Virus record (IMG/VR): IMGVR_UViG_3300035670_000661
Span: 1 to 37,266 of that record
Origin: a virus
Length of the DNA stretch: 37,266 bases
Reading direction: 5' to 3' (one strand)
Part shown: positions 13,141 to 20,880 of the stretch, one piece after another
Layout of the letters: the number at the start of each line of letters is the position of its first letter
Numbering within the stretch: position 1 is the stretch's first letter
Made by a program: the position numbers and the translations under genes
Notes under the pieces: generated by a model
What the model was told of the DNA's origin: nothing
Databases searched by the model: none
What the model saw: the letters and a program-made list of their open reading frames with translations, nothing else

Positions 13141-13418
13141 CCGATGAGCGGACGGAGAGGGCATATAGGCGCCAGCCGCGCGGATAAACACGCGAGGCTC
13201 CCGTGCCCTCTTCCCTTCCCTGTCTGACTGACAGCAAAAGACAGCCGCAGCCATAGGCTAGGATTCACCTAAAACCCCATTCCCAGCCCCAGAAATACGG
13301 CAAAAGCTCCCCTCCCCCTAGGGGGGGAGGGGAGGGGTCAGCCGGTCGGCTCGCTGCGTATATGTGACCCTCCACCAATGTTCTATTTTCAACAAACGAC
13401 CCCCTATCAGGAGGTGTT
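13141..13418 (+). other. Divergent control region with G-rich hairpin upstream of terminase
   Basis: Non-coding DNA between the minus-strand block and the late genes. It contains a small hairpin CTGTC-TGACT-GACAG near 13220, and at 13307-13334 a perfect 12-bp stem CTCCCCTCCCCC/GGGGGAGGGGAG with a TAGG loop. The G strand of that stem (13321-13337: runs of 7, 4 and 4 G separated by single A) could form a G-quadruplex. A -10-like TATTTT lies at about 13385-13390. The position before the terminase genes makes it a candidate late promoter region and packaging site; both are inference. Confidence 0.45.
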
Positions 13419-13529
13419 ATGGCCTGTAATTGTTGGGCTGGTTATGGCCGGGTGCCGGGCACTAAGCCCTGTGCGCCGGGGTCGTGCCGGAAGCTGAAGA
13501 AGAAGAAGAAGGTTCGGCGGAAGCGGTGA
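13419..13529 (+). CDS. 36-residue Cys- and Lys-rich protein coupled to terminase
   Basis: ATG 13419 has a near-perfect SD (AGGAGGTG, 13409-13416). The protein has four Cys (ACNCW, KPCAPGSC) in the first 23 residues, then KLKKKKKVRRKR. Its stop overlaps the large-terminase GTG start (GTGA 13526-13529), so it is probably translated with it. A mini zinc-binding, DNA-contacting protein is likely from composition; no family was recognised. Confidence 0.65.
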   Translation: MACNCWAGYGRVPGTKPCAPGSCRKLKKKKKVRRKR

Positions 13530-15013
13530 GAACCGAGGAGGAGCTTCTTGTCGAGTTGGAGCGGGCGATTGAGGCGAATCCGCTTTATCGGTTCCGCCGC
13601 GATAATGAGCAGCAGATTGCTTTTCTTCGGGCGGGGACGCCGATTCAGGCGGCGTTTTGCGGGAATAGGTTTGGGAAGACGACGGCTTTGGTGGTGAAGA
13701 GCCTTGTGAATCTTCTTGATCCGGAGGATGTACCGGATTGGATGTTGGAGTTCAAGCGTTGGGTGCCGGGGGTGAATACGACGCGGTCGGGGACGTATGG
13801 GCGTGTGGTGTGTCCGACGTTTGATTCTTTGCATTCGGTGATGATTCCGGCGTTTCGGGAGTGGTGTCCGCCTCATGCGTTGAAGGGTGGGAAGTGGGGG
13901 GCGGGGTCGTTCAATAAGCAGCTTGGTCTTGTGCAGTTTGAGAACGGGTCTTTGTTGGATTTCAAGACGTATCAGCAGGACCCGCAGTCGATGGCGGGCG
14001 CTGCGCTGCATTTTGTGGGGTATGACGAGCCGCCGCCGTGGGAGGTGCGGAGGGAGTGCCGCGTGCGTCTAACGGACTTTTCGGGGTTTGAGATGTTTGC
14101 GATGACGCCGTTGAATGTGAATACGTCGTGGATTAGGCGGGAGATTTATCGCAAGCGTGAGCATCCGGACATTACGGTGATCCGGGGGAGTATCTGGGAT
14201 AACAAGGCTTTAAAGAAGGCGGATGTGCAGCGCACTTTGGATGCGCAGACTGATGTGTGGCGCAGGGCGGTGGAGTACGGGGATTTTGTTGATATTGGTG
14301 GTTTGGCGTATCCGGATTTTGAGCGGTGTGTGAAAGATGCGCCGTATGAGAAGTCGAAGTCTTGGTCGAGGTATTGGACTGATCCGGGGCAGAATCGGAA
14401 TTGTTGGGATGTGGTGGTGGGGATTGACCCGGGTATTCGGAACGCGGGCTTTGTGTGGGTTGGCTTTGATGATGAGAATGTTGCGCATGTCTTCGATGAG
14501 GTGCTTCTTCAGGATGCGACGCCGTTGGAGTATGCGGAGGCGATCAAGAAGGTCAATTCGCGGTGGGGGATTCGTGAGGCCTTGTATGTGATTGACCCGG
14601 CGTCCCGGCAGCGCGCGCAGGTTAATTCTGACACGGTTCAGTCTGAGCTTATGCGGCAGGGCGTGGCGACGATAAATGGCCAGAACGATGTCGAGGCGGG
14701 GGTGCTTCAGGTTCGCCAGCGTTGCGAGAAGGAACGTTTGGTGGTTAATCCGGAGTGTCGCGGGCTTAGGGATGAGGCGGATGATTACGCCTTGGAGTCG
14801 CGCGCGGATGGGGTCGTGAAGCCGATTAAGGGCAACGATCACCGTTTGGATGCGCTTCGTTACGCGCTGATGGCGCGCGCGTGGGACCCGGTTGTGGAGG
14901 GGGAGGCCCCCGGTCGGCAGCTTGGCTGGTCGGAGAATACGTATGACGCTAGGCGGGAGGGCGAGATAATCATGTCGCAGGTTGATGGTGGCCCGCTTGG
15001 TGAATTTTCTTGA
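13526..15013 (+). CDS. terL: Terminase large subunit
   Basis: A 495-residue DNA-packaging motor. The ATPase domain has Walker A GNRFGKTT (46-53), Walker B VGYDEPP (Asp167, Glu168) and a coupling motif AMTPLN (192-197). The RNase-H-like nuclease has Asp301 (VVGIDPGIRN), Asp357 (YVIDPAS) and a late Asp442 with His (GNDHRLDALRYA). GTG 13526 is used because it overlaps the stop of the 36-codon gene and has GAAGCG nearby; an upstream GTG at 13484 would add 14 acidic residues lying within that gene. The codons are strongly biased to G and T, unlike the early genes. Confidence 0.96.
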   Translation: MRTEEELLVELERAIEANPLYRFRRDNEQQIAFLRAGTPIQAAFCGNRFGKTTALVVKSLVNLLDPEDVPDWMLEFKRWVPGVNTTRSGTYGRVVCPTFDSLHSVMIPAFREWCPPHALKGGKWGAGSFNKQLGLVQFENGSLLDFKTYQQDPQSMAGAALHFVGYDEPPPWEVRRECRVRLTDFSGFEMFAMTPLNVNTSWIRREIYRKREHPDITVIRGSIWDNKALKKADVQRTLDAQTDVWRRAVEYGDFVDIGGLAYPDFERCVKDAPYEKSKSWSRYWTDPGQNRNCWDVVVGIDPGIRNAGFVWVGFDDENVAHVFDEVLLQDATPLEYAEAIKKVNSRWGIREALYVIDPASRQRAQVNSDTVQSELMRQGVATINGQNDVEAGVLQVRQRCEKERLVVNPECRGLRDEADDYALESRADGVVKPIKGNDHRLDALRYALMARAWDPVVEGEAPGRQLGWSENTYDARREGEIIMSQVDGGPLGEFS

Positions 15014-15231
15014 TTGTTATTTCTGCGGAGTACGACAGCATTCTTACTGAGTTGGCGCTGGGCCGGAACGTGTGTTTCGTCCCGGTTCACGATGGGGCGT
15101 TTGAGAGTATTTACACGCCTGCCGATTCGGATGCTTTGGTTAGGGCGCGTAGTCAACCTGTGAGGTTTGCGTACGCGGCGTGTAAGAAGACGCGGCAGTT
15201 CGCGCGGGAACAAGGTTACGAGGTTTTATGA
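15010..15231 (+). CDS. Small hypothetical protein after terminase, 73 residues
   Basis: TTG 15010 overlaps the terL stop (TTGA). The protein is mixed alpha/beta (VISAEYDSILTELALGRNVCFVPVHDGAFESIYTPADSDAL) with a basic C-terminus. Stop and next start overlap (ATGA 15228-15231). Not recognised. Confidence 0.65.
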   Translation: MIVISAEYDSILTELALGRNVCFVPVHDGAFESIYTPADSDALVRARSQPVRFAYAACKKTRQFAREQGYEVL

Positions 15232-15602
15232 GCATTACTTTGAGTGACAAGCTGGTAATTGTGGAGCGTCCGGAAATGCAGCCGGGCTATTGCATGGCGT
15301 CTATGGCGGACAGGGACCCGAAGGGGTTCATTGACACGCTTCTGTCGCATTCATGTTTCGATCCGCGCGTGTATATCAGTGTTTCGTGGGTGGAGGAGAC
15401 GGCCCGCAAGCTTGGCATGGAGTACCCGGAGCCTTCTGATGATGCGCGTCGTGTGCGCGAGTTGGAGGAGCAGCTTTTGGAGGCGGACAGGCAGCTTCGG
15501 GCTATTGAGGTAATTGAGTCTGCCGGGTTCACGGCCCGGAAGAAGAAAAAGGCCCCGGCCAAAAAGGCTACGGCGAAGAAAACAACGAAGGCAAAAAGCT
15601 AA
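15228..15602 (+). CDS. Hypothetical protein with coiled coil and Lys/Ala-rich tail
   Basis: A 124-residue protein. About residues 70-100 form a coiled coil (DDARRVRELEEQLLEADRQL). The tail from about 103 is a string of Lys, Ala and Thr (KKKKAPAKKATAKKTT) resembling histone H1 tails and likely to bind DNA. Position between terL and the fibre genes suggests a virion or packaging role. Confidence 0.65.
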   Translation: MSITLSDKLVIVERPEMQPGYCMASMADRDPKGFIDTLLSHSCFDPRVYISVSWVEETARKLGMEYPEPSDDARRVRELEEQLLEADRQLRAIEVIESAGFTARKKKKAPAKKATAKKTTKAKS

Positions 15603-16850
15603 ATGGCACTAAATCCCGGCGAGAAAATTCAGAACGGCATCGTCGTTGACAGCGATGGCCGTCAGGTCGTACTCGTAGAAGACATTGTTATTGACGAGGT
15701 TACAGTCAATAACGAGGTTGAAATCAAGAATGATGCTGATTCCGCGATTCCGGTGTCGGTGCCCGGGTCGATTCCGGTCACGGACAACAACGGTTCTCTC
15801 ACGGTTGATGATGGCGGAACGACGCTTTCCGTTGATGACGGGGGCGGCGCCCTCACCGTGGACGGCACCGTCGGCGTTTCGGGGACCGTCACTGTTGACG
15901 GCTCCGGTGTTACGCAGCCGGTAAGCGATGGTGGTGGATCACTCACCGTTGACGGAACCGTTAACGTCGGCACCGTCACCGGCACCGTCTCAGTCGATGA
16001 TGATGGTGGGTCGCTAACCGTCGATGACGGCGGCGCTTCCCTTACCGTCGATGGCACCGTTGATATTGGCAACACCGTCTCGGTTGACGATGATGGCGGG
16101 AGCCTCACGGTTGACGATGGGGGCACGACCCTTAGCGTTGATGACGGTGGCGGTTCGCTGACCGTTGACGGAACTGTCGGTGTCTCTGGCACCGTGACGG
16201 TCGATGGCTCCGGCGTTACTCAGCCGGTGTCGGGAACCGTCACCGTTCAGGATGGCGGCAGCACCGTTAGCGTTGACGATGGTGGCTCATCCCTCACGGT
16301 GGATGGCACCGTTGCGGTTTCCGGTGTCTCCGGAACGGTCGAGGTAGTTGACGGGGGCAACACCCTCTCGGTTGATGATGGCGGCTCGTCCCTCACTGTG
16401 GATGGCACAGTCACCGTGCAGGACGGCGGGAATGTAATTAGCGTCGATGACGCCAACGGCTCCCTAACGGTTGACGGAACGGTTACTGCTTCGCTTAATA
16501 CTGCTGCGATTAACGATGGCGCCACGGCGCTGACCCCGAAGTTCAAGCTCGTAAATATTGCTGCTTCGCAGACTGACAGCAGCGTAGTTGCTGCGGTTGC
16601 CAGCAAGAAAATTCGCGTGTTGGCGGTTGCTGCTGTTGCCGGTGGAACCGCAACGGACCTGACGTTCAACACTAAGCCCGGGGGCGCCGGAACGGCAATT
16701 TCTTGTAAGTTTGCCAATGCTGCAAACGGCGGAGAAATCCTTCCCTTTTCGCCGGTTGGCTGGTTTGAGACAGCTTCCGGTGAGGGTCTGAGCGCGACGA
16801 CCGGCTCCGGTAGCACGACCGGAATTCAGGTCGTGTACGTGGAGGTCTGA
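15603..16850 (+). CDS. Repeat-containing receptor-binding/fibre protein
   Basis: A 415-residue protein. Residues about 30-300 are tandem imperfect repeats built on TVDDGG(G/S)xLTVDGTV, with a longer unit (GVSGTVTVDGSGVTQPVS) present twice; this suggests a beta-solenoid or triple-beta fibre stalk. The C-terminal ~105 residues (FKLVNIAASQTDSSVVAA...VVYVEV) lack the repeat and look like a compact beta-sandwich tip. Repeats at DNA level (GTTGATGACGG variants) could recombine and change fibre length. It lies between the terminase and portal, next to a glycine-rich adhesin. Confidence 0.75.
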   Translation: MALNPGEKIQNGIVVDSDGRQVVLVEDIVIDEVTVNNEVEIKNDADSAIPVSVPGSIPVTDNNGSLTVDDGGTTLSVDDGGGALTVDGTVGVSGTVTVDGSGVTQPVSDGGGSLTVDGTVNVGTVTGTVSVDDDGGSLTVDDGGASLTVDGTVDIGNTVSVDDDGGSLTVDDGGTTLSVDDGGGSLTVDGTVGVSGTVTVDGSGVTQPVSGTVTVQDGGSTVSVDDGGSSLTVDGTVAVSGVSGTVEVVDGGNTLSVDDGGSSLTVDGTVTVQDGGNVISVDDANGSLTVDGTVTASLNTAAINDGATALTPKFKLVNIAASQTDSSVVAAVASKKIRVLAVAAVAGGTATDLTFNTKPGGAGTAISCKFANAANGGEILPFSPVGWFETASGEGLSATTGSGSTTGIQVVYVEV

Positions 16851-17693
16851 GTGGGAATTCTGACGCTTCTCGGCGCTGGTCCCGGAACGGCGGTAGCGCC
16901 GTTCACGGCTACCGGCGGAACCGTTACGACATCGGGCCTGTACACGATCCACACGTTTACGTCGAGCAGCACTTTTTCGGTGAGCGCCGGGACAAAGTCG
17001 GTTGATTACCTTGTCGTCGCGGGCGGCGGTGGTGGTGGTGGCGGCTATTACGACGAAGTGATTTTTGCGGTTGGCGGCGGTGGCGGTGGCGGTGGTGTTC
17101 TTACCGGCTCGTCAACGGTCACCCCGGGGAGCTACACGGTTACTGTTGGCTCCGGCGGTAGTGGCGGCGGCACTAACGCTCAGGGTTCTGCGGGCGGTAA
17201 CAGCGTGTTTGGTTCTGTAGCTACTGCTACGGGCGGCGGTGGCGGCGCGGGAAATAATGGAACGGGTGCAACGGGCGGCTCCGGTGGTGGTGCGGCCACT
17301 ACCGGCACAAACTCTTACACGGGCGCAAACGGAACCTCCGGTCAGGGAAACAAGGGCGGGAACGTAACCGGAGGCGCTTTTTACCCTATTGGCGCTGGCG
17401 GTGGTGGTGCGACGGCAGCCGGACAAAATGTTTCTAGCACTTCCGGCGGTAATGGCGGTGCCGGACTGTCAAACAGCTATTCAGGCTCGGCGGTTGTTTA
17501 TGGCTCTGGCGGCGGTGGTGGAGCAACCGGCTCTGGCAAGGGTACGGGAGGCACTAACGCCGGTGACGGCGGCGACGATAATTCAAACCCGACTGCCGGT
17601 ACAGCTAACCGTGGTGGTGGCGGCGGCGGTAGCAACGGTGGTTCAGGCGCCGCAGGCGGTTCCGGCATCGTAATTGTTCGTTACCTCACCTGA
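16851..17693 (+). CDS. Glycine-rich adhesin/tail-tip protein
   Basis: A 280-residue protein starting at GTG. After a beta strand region (YTIHTFTSSSTFSV) comes DYLVVAGGGGGGGG, and the whole middle is Gly-rich with Ser/Thr/Asn, ending GSGIVIVRYL. This frame (LVVAGGGGGG ... GIVIVRY) matches glycine-rich phage receptor-binding domains in which polyglycine II helices pack into a sandwich. It probably recognises the cell surface. The stop overlaps the next ATG (TGATG). Confidence 0.75.
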   Translation: MGILTLLGAGPGTAVAPFTATGGTVTTSGLYTIHTFTSSSTFSVSAGTKSVDYLVVAGGGGGGGGYYDEVIFAVGGGGGGGGVLTGSSTVTPGSYTVTVGSGGSGGGTNAQGSAGGNSVFGSVATATGGGGGAGNNGTGATGGSGGGAATTGTNSYTGANGTSGQGNKGGNVTGGAFYPIGAGGGGATAAGQNVSSTSGGNGGAGLSNSYSGSAVVYGSGGGGGATGSGKGTGGTNAGDGGDDNSNPTAGTANRGGGGGGSNGGSGAAGGSGIVIVRYLT

Positions 17694-17950
17694 TGCTGTA
17701 CTTAACGGTTGCGCTTGTTGTTGCCCTTGGCGTCATTGGGTTTCAGCAGTACAGCTTCCGCAGGCTTTTTGAGCTAGAGCGCGAGCAAACTGCCCGGGAG
17801 CGCGAGCGTCTTCTGCAAAGAATTCAGGACCCCGTTTCGGCGGTCGCTATGCACGCGCAGGAGGAGATTGACTCCCCGCTCGTTCGTCATCACGTCGATT
17901 TCGATGACGATAAGGATTTCACTGATTACATGACTCGGATGGAGGGCTAG
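17693..17950 (+). CDS. Membrane-anchored small protein, 85 residues
   Basis: N-terminal membrane helix (LYLTVALVVALGVIGFQQY) followed by a charged coiled helix (RLFELEREQTARERERLLQRI) and an acidic tail (HHVDFDDDKDFTDYM). It overlaps both neighbours by one base. Its single span and location between adhesin and portal are unusual; a host-membrane-acting or virion-ejection role is possible. Confidence 0.65.
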   Translation: MLYLTVALVVALGVIGFQQYSFRRLFELEREQTARERERLLQRIQDPVSAVAMHAQEEIDSPLVRHHVDFDDDKDFTDYMTRMEG

Positions 17951-19926
17951 TGGCAACCATTGAGAAAATCAAGGCTGCGCTGGCGTTCGACACGAGCGTT
18001 CCCGGTGAGGTCAAGCAAAGAATTGAGCGCGGGAAAAAACAGATCGACAAGTATTCCGCTAGGCGGAACGAGTGTCTGGAATTTTGGCGTGGCAATCAGT
18101 ACGTTTATAGGAATAAGGACAACTGGCTTGTCAAGCAGGGCGTTCTTCTCGGTGAGGGCGGTAAGCCTCGGCATCGTGTTCGCACGATCCGTAACCTGAT
18201 TCAGCCGATTGTTCGCCAAGAGGTTTCGCAGGCGACACAGAGAATTCCGTCGTATCAGATCAACCCCTCGACGGGTGACCCTGATGACGTGAACGCCGCC
18301 CGCGTGGCGCAGAAAGTCGCCTACTACGGCTATGAGGCTTGGGACCTTCGCCGCGCGACTGAGCAGGCCGTCACGTACGCCGTCGTCGCTGATGAGGGTT
18401 TCGTGTGGCCGTATTGGGATGGGATGGTTCCCCCGTACATCCGCACCGATGATGGTGATGTGATTGGCCTTGGGGATATTCGCGTGGAGGTTCTTGGCCC
18501 GAATGAGGTGGGCTGGGAGCCGGGCGTGCGGTATGAGGATTCGCGCTGGTACATCGTCAAGCGCGCGATGAGCATTGACCGCGTCAAGAACATTTCTGGA
18601 TTTCTGCCCGGGACGAAGCTGACCGCTGACGCCTCTACTGACGGCACTCTTGGCGCTGAGAAGGAAACCGATGACATGGTCATGGTTACCGATTACCTAG
18701 AGCGCCCGTGCCCGGAGTACCCGCAGGGGAGAAGGCTTTGCATCGCAAACGGCAAGCAGATCGTTCCCGAGGAGGCCTACCCCCTCACCGATCCGGATGG
18801 GGACGCGGTCGATGAGCCGATCCTACACAGAATTTCTTACATCGTGGACCCGGATAATGACCGCGATCTTGGCCTTGTCTCTGGTCTTCTGGATGCGCAG
18901 CGCACAATTAACGACTGCACAAATAAGCAGTTGGAGTGGAAGAACCTTGCGTTGATGCCGCAGGTTTTTGCCCCGATGGGGGCGTTCCCGAAGCGCCAGC
19001 GCCTCACCGATCAGCCGGGCGCAGTGTTCATGTACAACCCGGTTTCTGGCCTGAAGCCCGAGTGGCGTCAGACTCCGCCGATTCCGACTGAGCTTGCCGC
19101 CCTGAAGGCTGAGGCCTTGATGGATATGCAGCGCATCGCGGCGCAGAATGACACGCCCGCTGATGCTTCCGGCCGCGCCCTTGCGCTCCTGATTGAGCGT
19201 GATGCCGCCGCCCGGCAGGGATTCCTCGCTCGTCTCGCGGATTTCCACAGCGGGCTTATGCGCCACTGTTTGATGCTCGTCGCCCGTCACTATTCCGAGC
19301 CTCGCCTAATCAAAATAAATGGGCGTTTTGGCCCGGAGTCCATTGAGGATTTCACCGGGGCGCAGCTTCGCTCGCAGGTTGATGTGACGGTTCTTCCGGA
19401 GAGCATTGAGCCTCGCACCCGGCAGGCGTTGGAGCAGCGCGTCATGGCGTACGCGGACCGTCAGTGGATCGCGCCGGAGAAGGCTATGGCTGCCATTGAG
19501 CAGGGCACCGCCGCTGATGTCGTTGATTCCTACGAGCTTGACGTTGCCCGTGCGCACCGCGTAATTCAAAAAATTATGTCGGGGCCGGAAGTTTTCCTGA
19601 ACGAACCGCTTCAGATTGGCCCGGATGGTCAGGATGTCCCGTCGTGGATGCCTCGCCCGGGGATTGACAATCTTGCGGTTCACAGGTCAATTTTTCAGGA
19701 TTTCGCTAAGACTCAGGAGTTTGAGCTTTCGCCGCAGCCGGTGAAGGAAGCGGTCCTTTTGTATCTCCAAGGGCTTGATTTTATGGAGCAGCAGGAGGCG
19801 ATGAAGCAGGCCGAGCAGCAGAGCATGATGGCGCAGCAGCTTGGGATGGCGAACGCCGCGCGTCCGCAGGCGCCCACCCCCATGCCGGACATGCCCGAGG
19901 CGCCTAGCGCCCCCGAAGGCCTGTAA
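17950..19926 (+). CDS. Portal protein
   Basis: A 658-residue dodecameric portal through which DNA is packaged and ejected. Landmarks are an N-terminal LEFWRGNQYVYRNKDNW, then RTIRNLIQPIVRQEVSQATQ, DPDNDRDLGLVSGLLDAQRTINDCTNKQLEWKN and QNDTPADASGRALALLIERD, the long-helix segment common to podovirus portals. The tail is Met/Gln/Pro-rich (QQEAMKQAEQQSMMAQQ ... PTPMPDMPEAP). Start GTG 17950 overlaps the preceding stop. It is followed by an unusually long non-coding gap. Confidence 0.92.
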   Translation: MATIEKIKAALAFDTSVPGEVKQRIERGKKQIDKYSARRNECLEFWRGNQYVYRNKDNWLVKQGVLLGEGGKPRHRVRTIRNLIQPIVRQEVSQATQRIPSYQINPSTGDPDDVNAARVAQKVAYYGYEAWDLRRATEQAVTYAVVADEGFVWPYWDGMVPPYIRTDDGDVIGLGDIRVEVLGPNEVGWEPGVRYEDSRWYIVKRAMSIDRVKNISGFLPGTKLTADASTDGTLGAEKETDDMVMVTDYLERPCPEYPQGRRLCIANGKQIVPEEAYPLTDPDGDAVDEPILHRISYIVDPDNDRDLGLVSGLLDAQRTINDCTNKQLEWKNLALMPQVFAPMGAFPKRQRLTDQPGAVFMYNPVSGLKPEWRQTPPIPTELAALKAEALMDMQRIAAQNDTPADASGRALALLIERDAAARQGFLARLADFHSGLMRHCLMLVARHYSEPRLIKINGRFGPESIEDFTGAQLRSQVDVTVLPESIEPRTRQALEQRVMAYADRQWIAPEKAMAAIEQGTAADVVDSYELDVARAHRVIQKIMSGPEVFLNEPLQIGPDGQDVPSWMPRPGIDNLAVHRSIFQDFAKTQEFELSPQPVKEAVLLYLQGLDFMEQQEAMKQAEQQSMMAQQLGMANAARPQAPTPMPDMPEAPSAPEGL

Positions 19927-20110
19927 CACGCCGTAACACAGTGTTGTACATGGGGGTCCGCGCCGCACGGTATTGAGCCGAATGGCCCGTGACTGAAAGC
20001 CCCCTGCGCGCAGTCAAAGCCCGGGTAGCTGCGCCAACTAAAGCTTCCCCCCGTTGGGGGGTTACAGATGACCAAGGCATAAGGCCAGTCGTCGTTACAG
20101 AGGAGAAGTA
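19927..20110 (+). other. Structured non-coding gap between portal and scaffold
   Basis: 184 bp without a usable frame in a genome where genes usually overlap. Direct repeats GTAACAC (19923, 19933) precede a dyad AACAC-A-GTGTT (19935-19945). Then come three possible RNA helices: GGGGG/CCCCC (19952-19956 with 20000-20004) enclosing CACGG/CCGTG (19966-19970 with 19987-19991) and GCC-GAAT-GGC; GCGCAG/CTGCGC (20008-20013 with 20029-20034); and CCCCCC-GTT-GGGGGG (20047-20061). The gap ends in a strong SD (AGGAGAAG) for the scaffold. It may be a cis-acting leader, an RNA processing site or a small RNA. Confidence 0.45.
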
Positions 20111-20848
20111 ATGGATTCCGAGCAGCCCATCGAGGCCCAGCCGGACGAGGTCGCATCCCCGGATACTGGCGTGGGGACCAGCGATGATTCGTTCACGACC
20201 GCTAATGATTTGCCACCGGAGCTTGAAACCCGGTACAAGTCGATGCAGGCCGATTACACGCGCAAGACGCAGGAGCTTGCGGAGCAGAGGCGTGAAGCCG
20301 AAGCTGCGCTTGAATTTGTTGAGGCGCTTCAGGACGAATCGACGCGCGAGAACGCGCTTCGCCAGATTGCCGAGTTCGTTGGTGAGGATTTTTACCTCAC
20401 CGCAGCCGGTTTTGAGGCCGACGGTGAGGACACCGAAGATGGCGAATTCTCAGATGAGGATTTTGCCGTGAACGACCCTCGCGTTGACCAGCTTGCCGCC
20501 GAGTGGGAAAGCTACAAGCGGGGCCAGCAAGAGAAGGAAATCCTCCACGAAATTGAGTCGTTCACCGACGGTGAAATGGCTCGTCTTGGAATTGAGGACG
20601 AGACGGAGCAGCAGGCAGTTCTTAGTATCGCTGCGACGCTTGATCTTGATTCTCGTGGACTTCCTCAAATTGAGGCCGCTCGTGGAATGCTCGAAGAGCT
20701 TTTCAACGAGAGGCAGAAGTCTTGGATTGGCTCCAAGAAGGCTCCCCGGCAGCCGCTTCAAGGGTCGCCCGCCGACGAGAAGTTTGACTTCAGTGATGAA
20801 GATGAACGTCGCCGTCGTATGGCAGCCCTGATCGAAGCCAACGATTAA
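20111..20848 (+). CDS. Capsid scaffolding protein
   Basis: A 245-residue acidic, helical protein directly before the major capsid gene, the usual place for scaffold. It begins with a disordered acidic region (SEQPIEAQPDEVASPDTG), has a coiled coil (YTRKTQELAEQRREAEAALEF) and a basic-helical C-terminus (DEDERRRRMAALIEAND) expected to contact the coat protein. SD is AGGAGAAG. Confidence 0.85.
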   Translation: MDSEQPIEAQPDEVASPDTGVGTSDDSFTTANDLPPELETRYKSMQADYTRKTQELAEQRREAEAALEFVEALQDESTRENALRQIAEFVGEDFYLTAAGFEADGEDTEDGEFSDEDFAVNDPRVDQLAAEWESYKRGQQEKEILHEIESFTDGEMARLGIEDETEQQAVLSIAATLDLDSRGLPQIEAARGMLEELFNERQKSWIGSKKAPRQPLQGSPADEKFDFSDEDERRRRMAALIEAND

Positions 20849-20880
20849 GTAAATACACTAACCAACAGAAAGGCTGAATT

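Noticed and set aside
13024-13227. 67-codon plus-strand frame across the divergent promoter
   Set aside because: Antisense to the start of the 12806-13066 gene and without a ribosome site; it runs through the operator repeats.
13442-15213. Long minus-strand frames opposite the large terminase
   Set aside because: The coding strand is strongly G/T biased, which opens the antisense frame; the products are Arg/Pro/His-rich without motifs, while the plus frame has all terminase motifs.
15780-16500. Regular short DNA repeats, possible CRISPR-like array
   Set aside because: Repeats are in frame and encode TVDDGG/LTVDGTV units of a fibre protein, with no spacers.
19927-20110. Known riboswitch or tRNA in the portal-scaffold gap
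   Set aside because: No recognisable conserved core of common riboswitches and no tRNA arms; left as an unassigned structured region.
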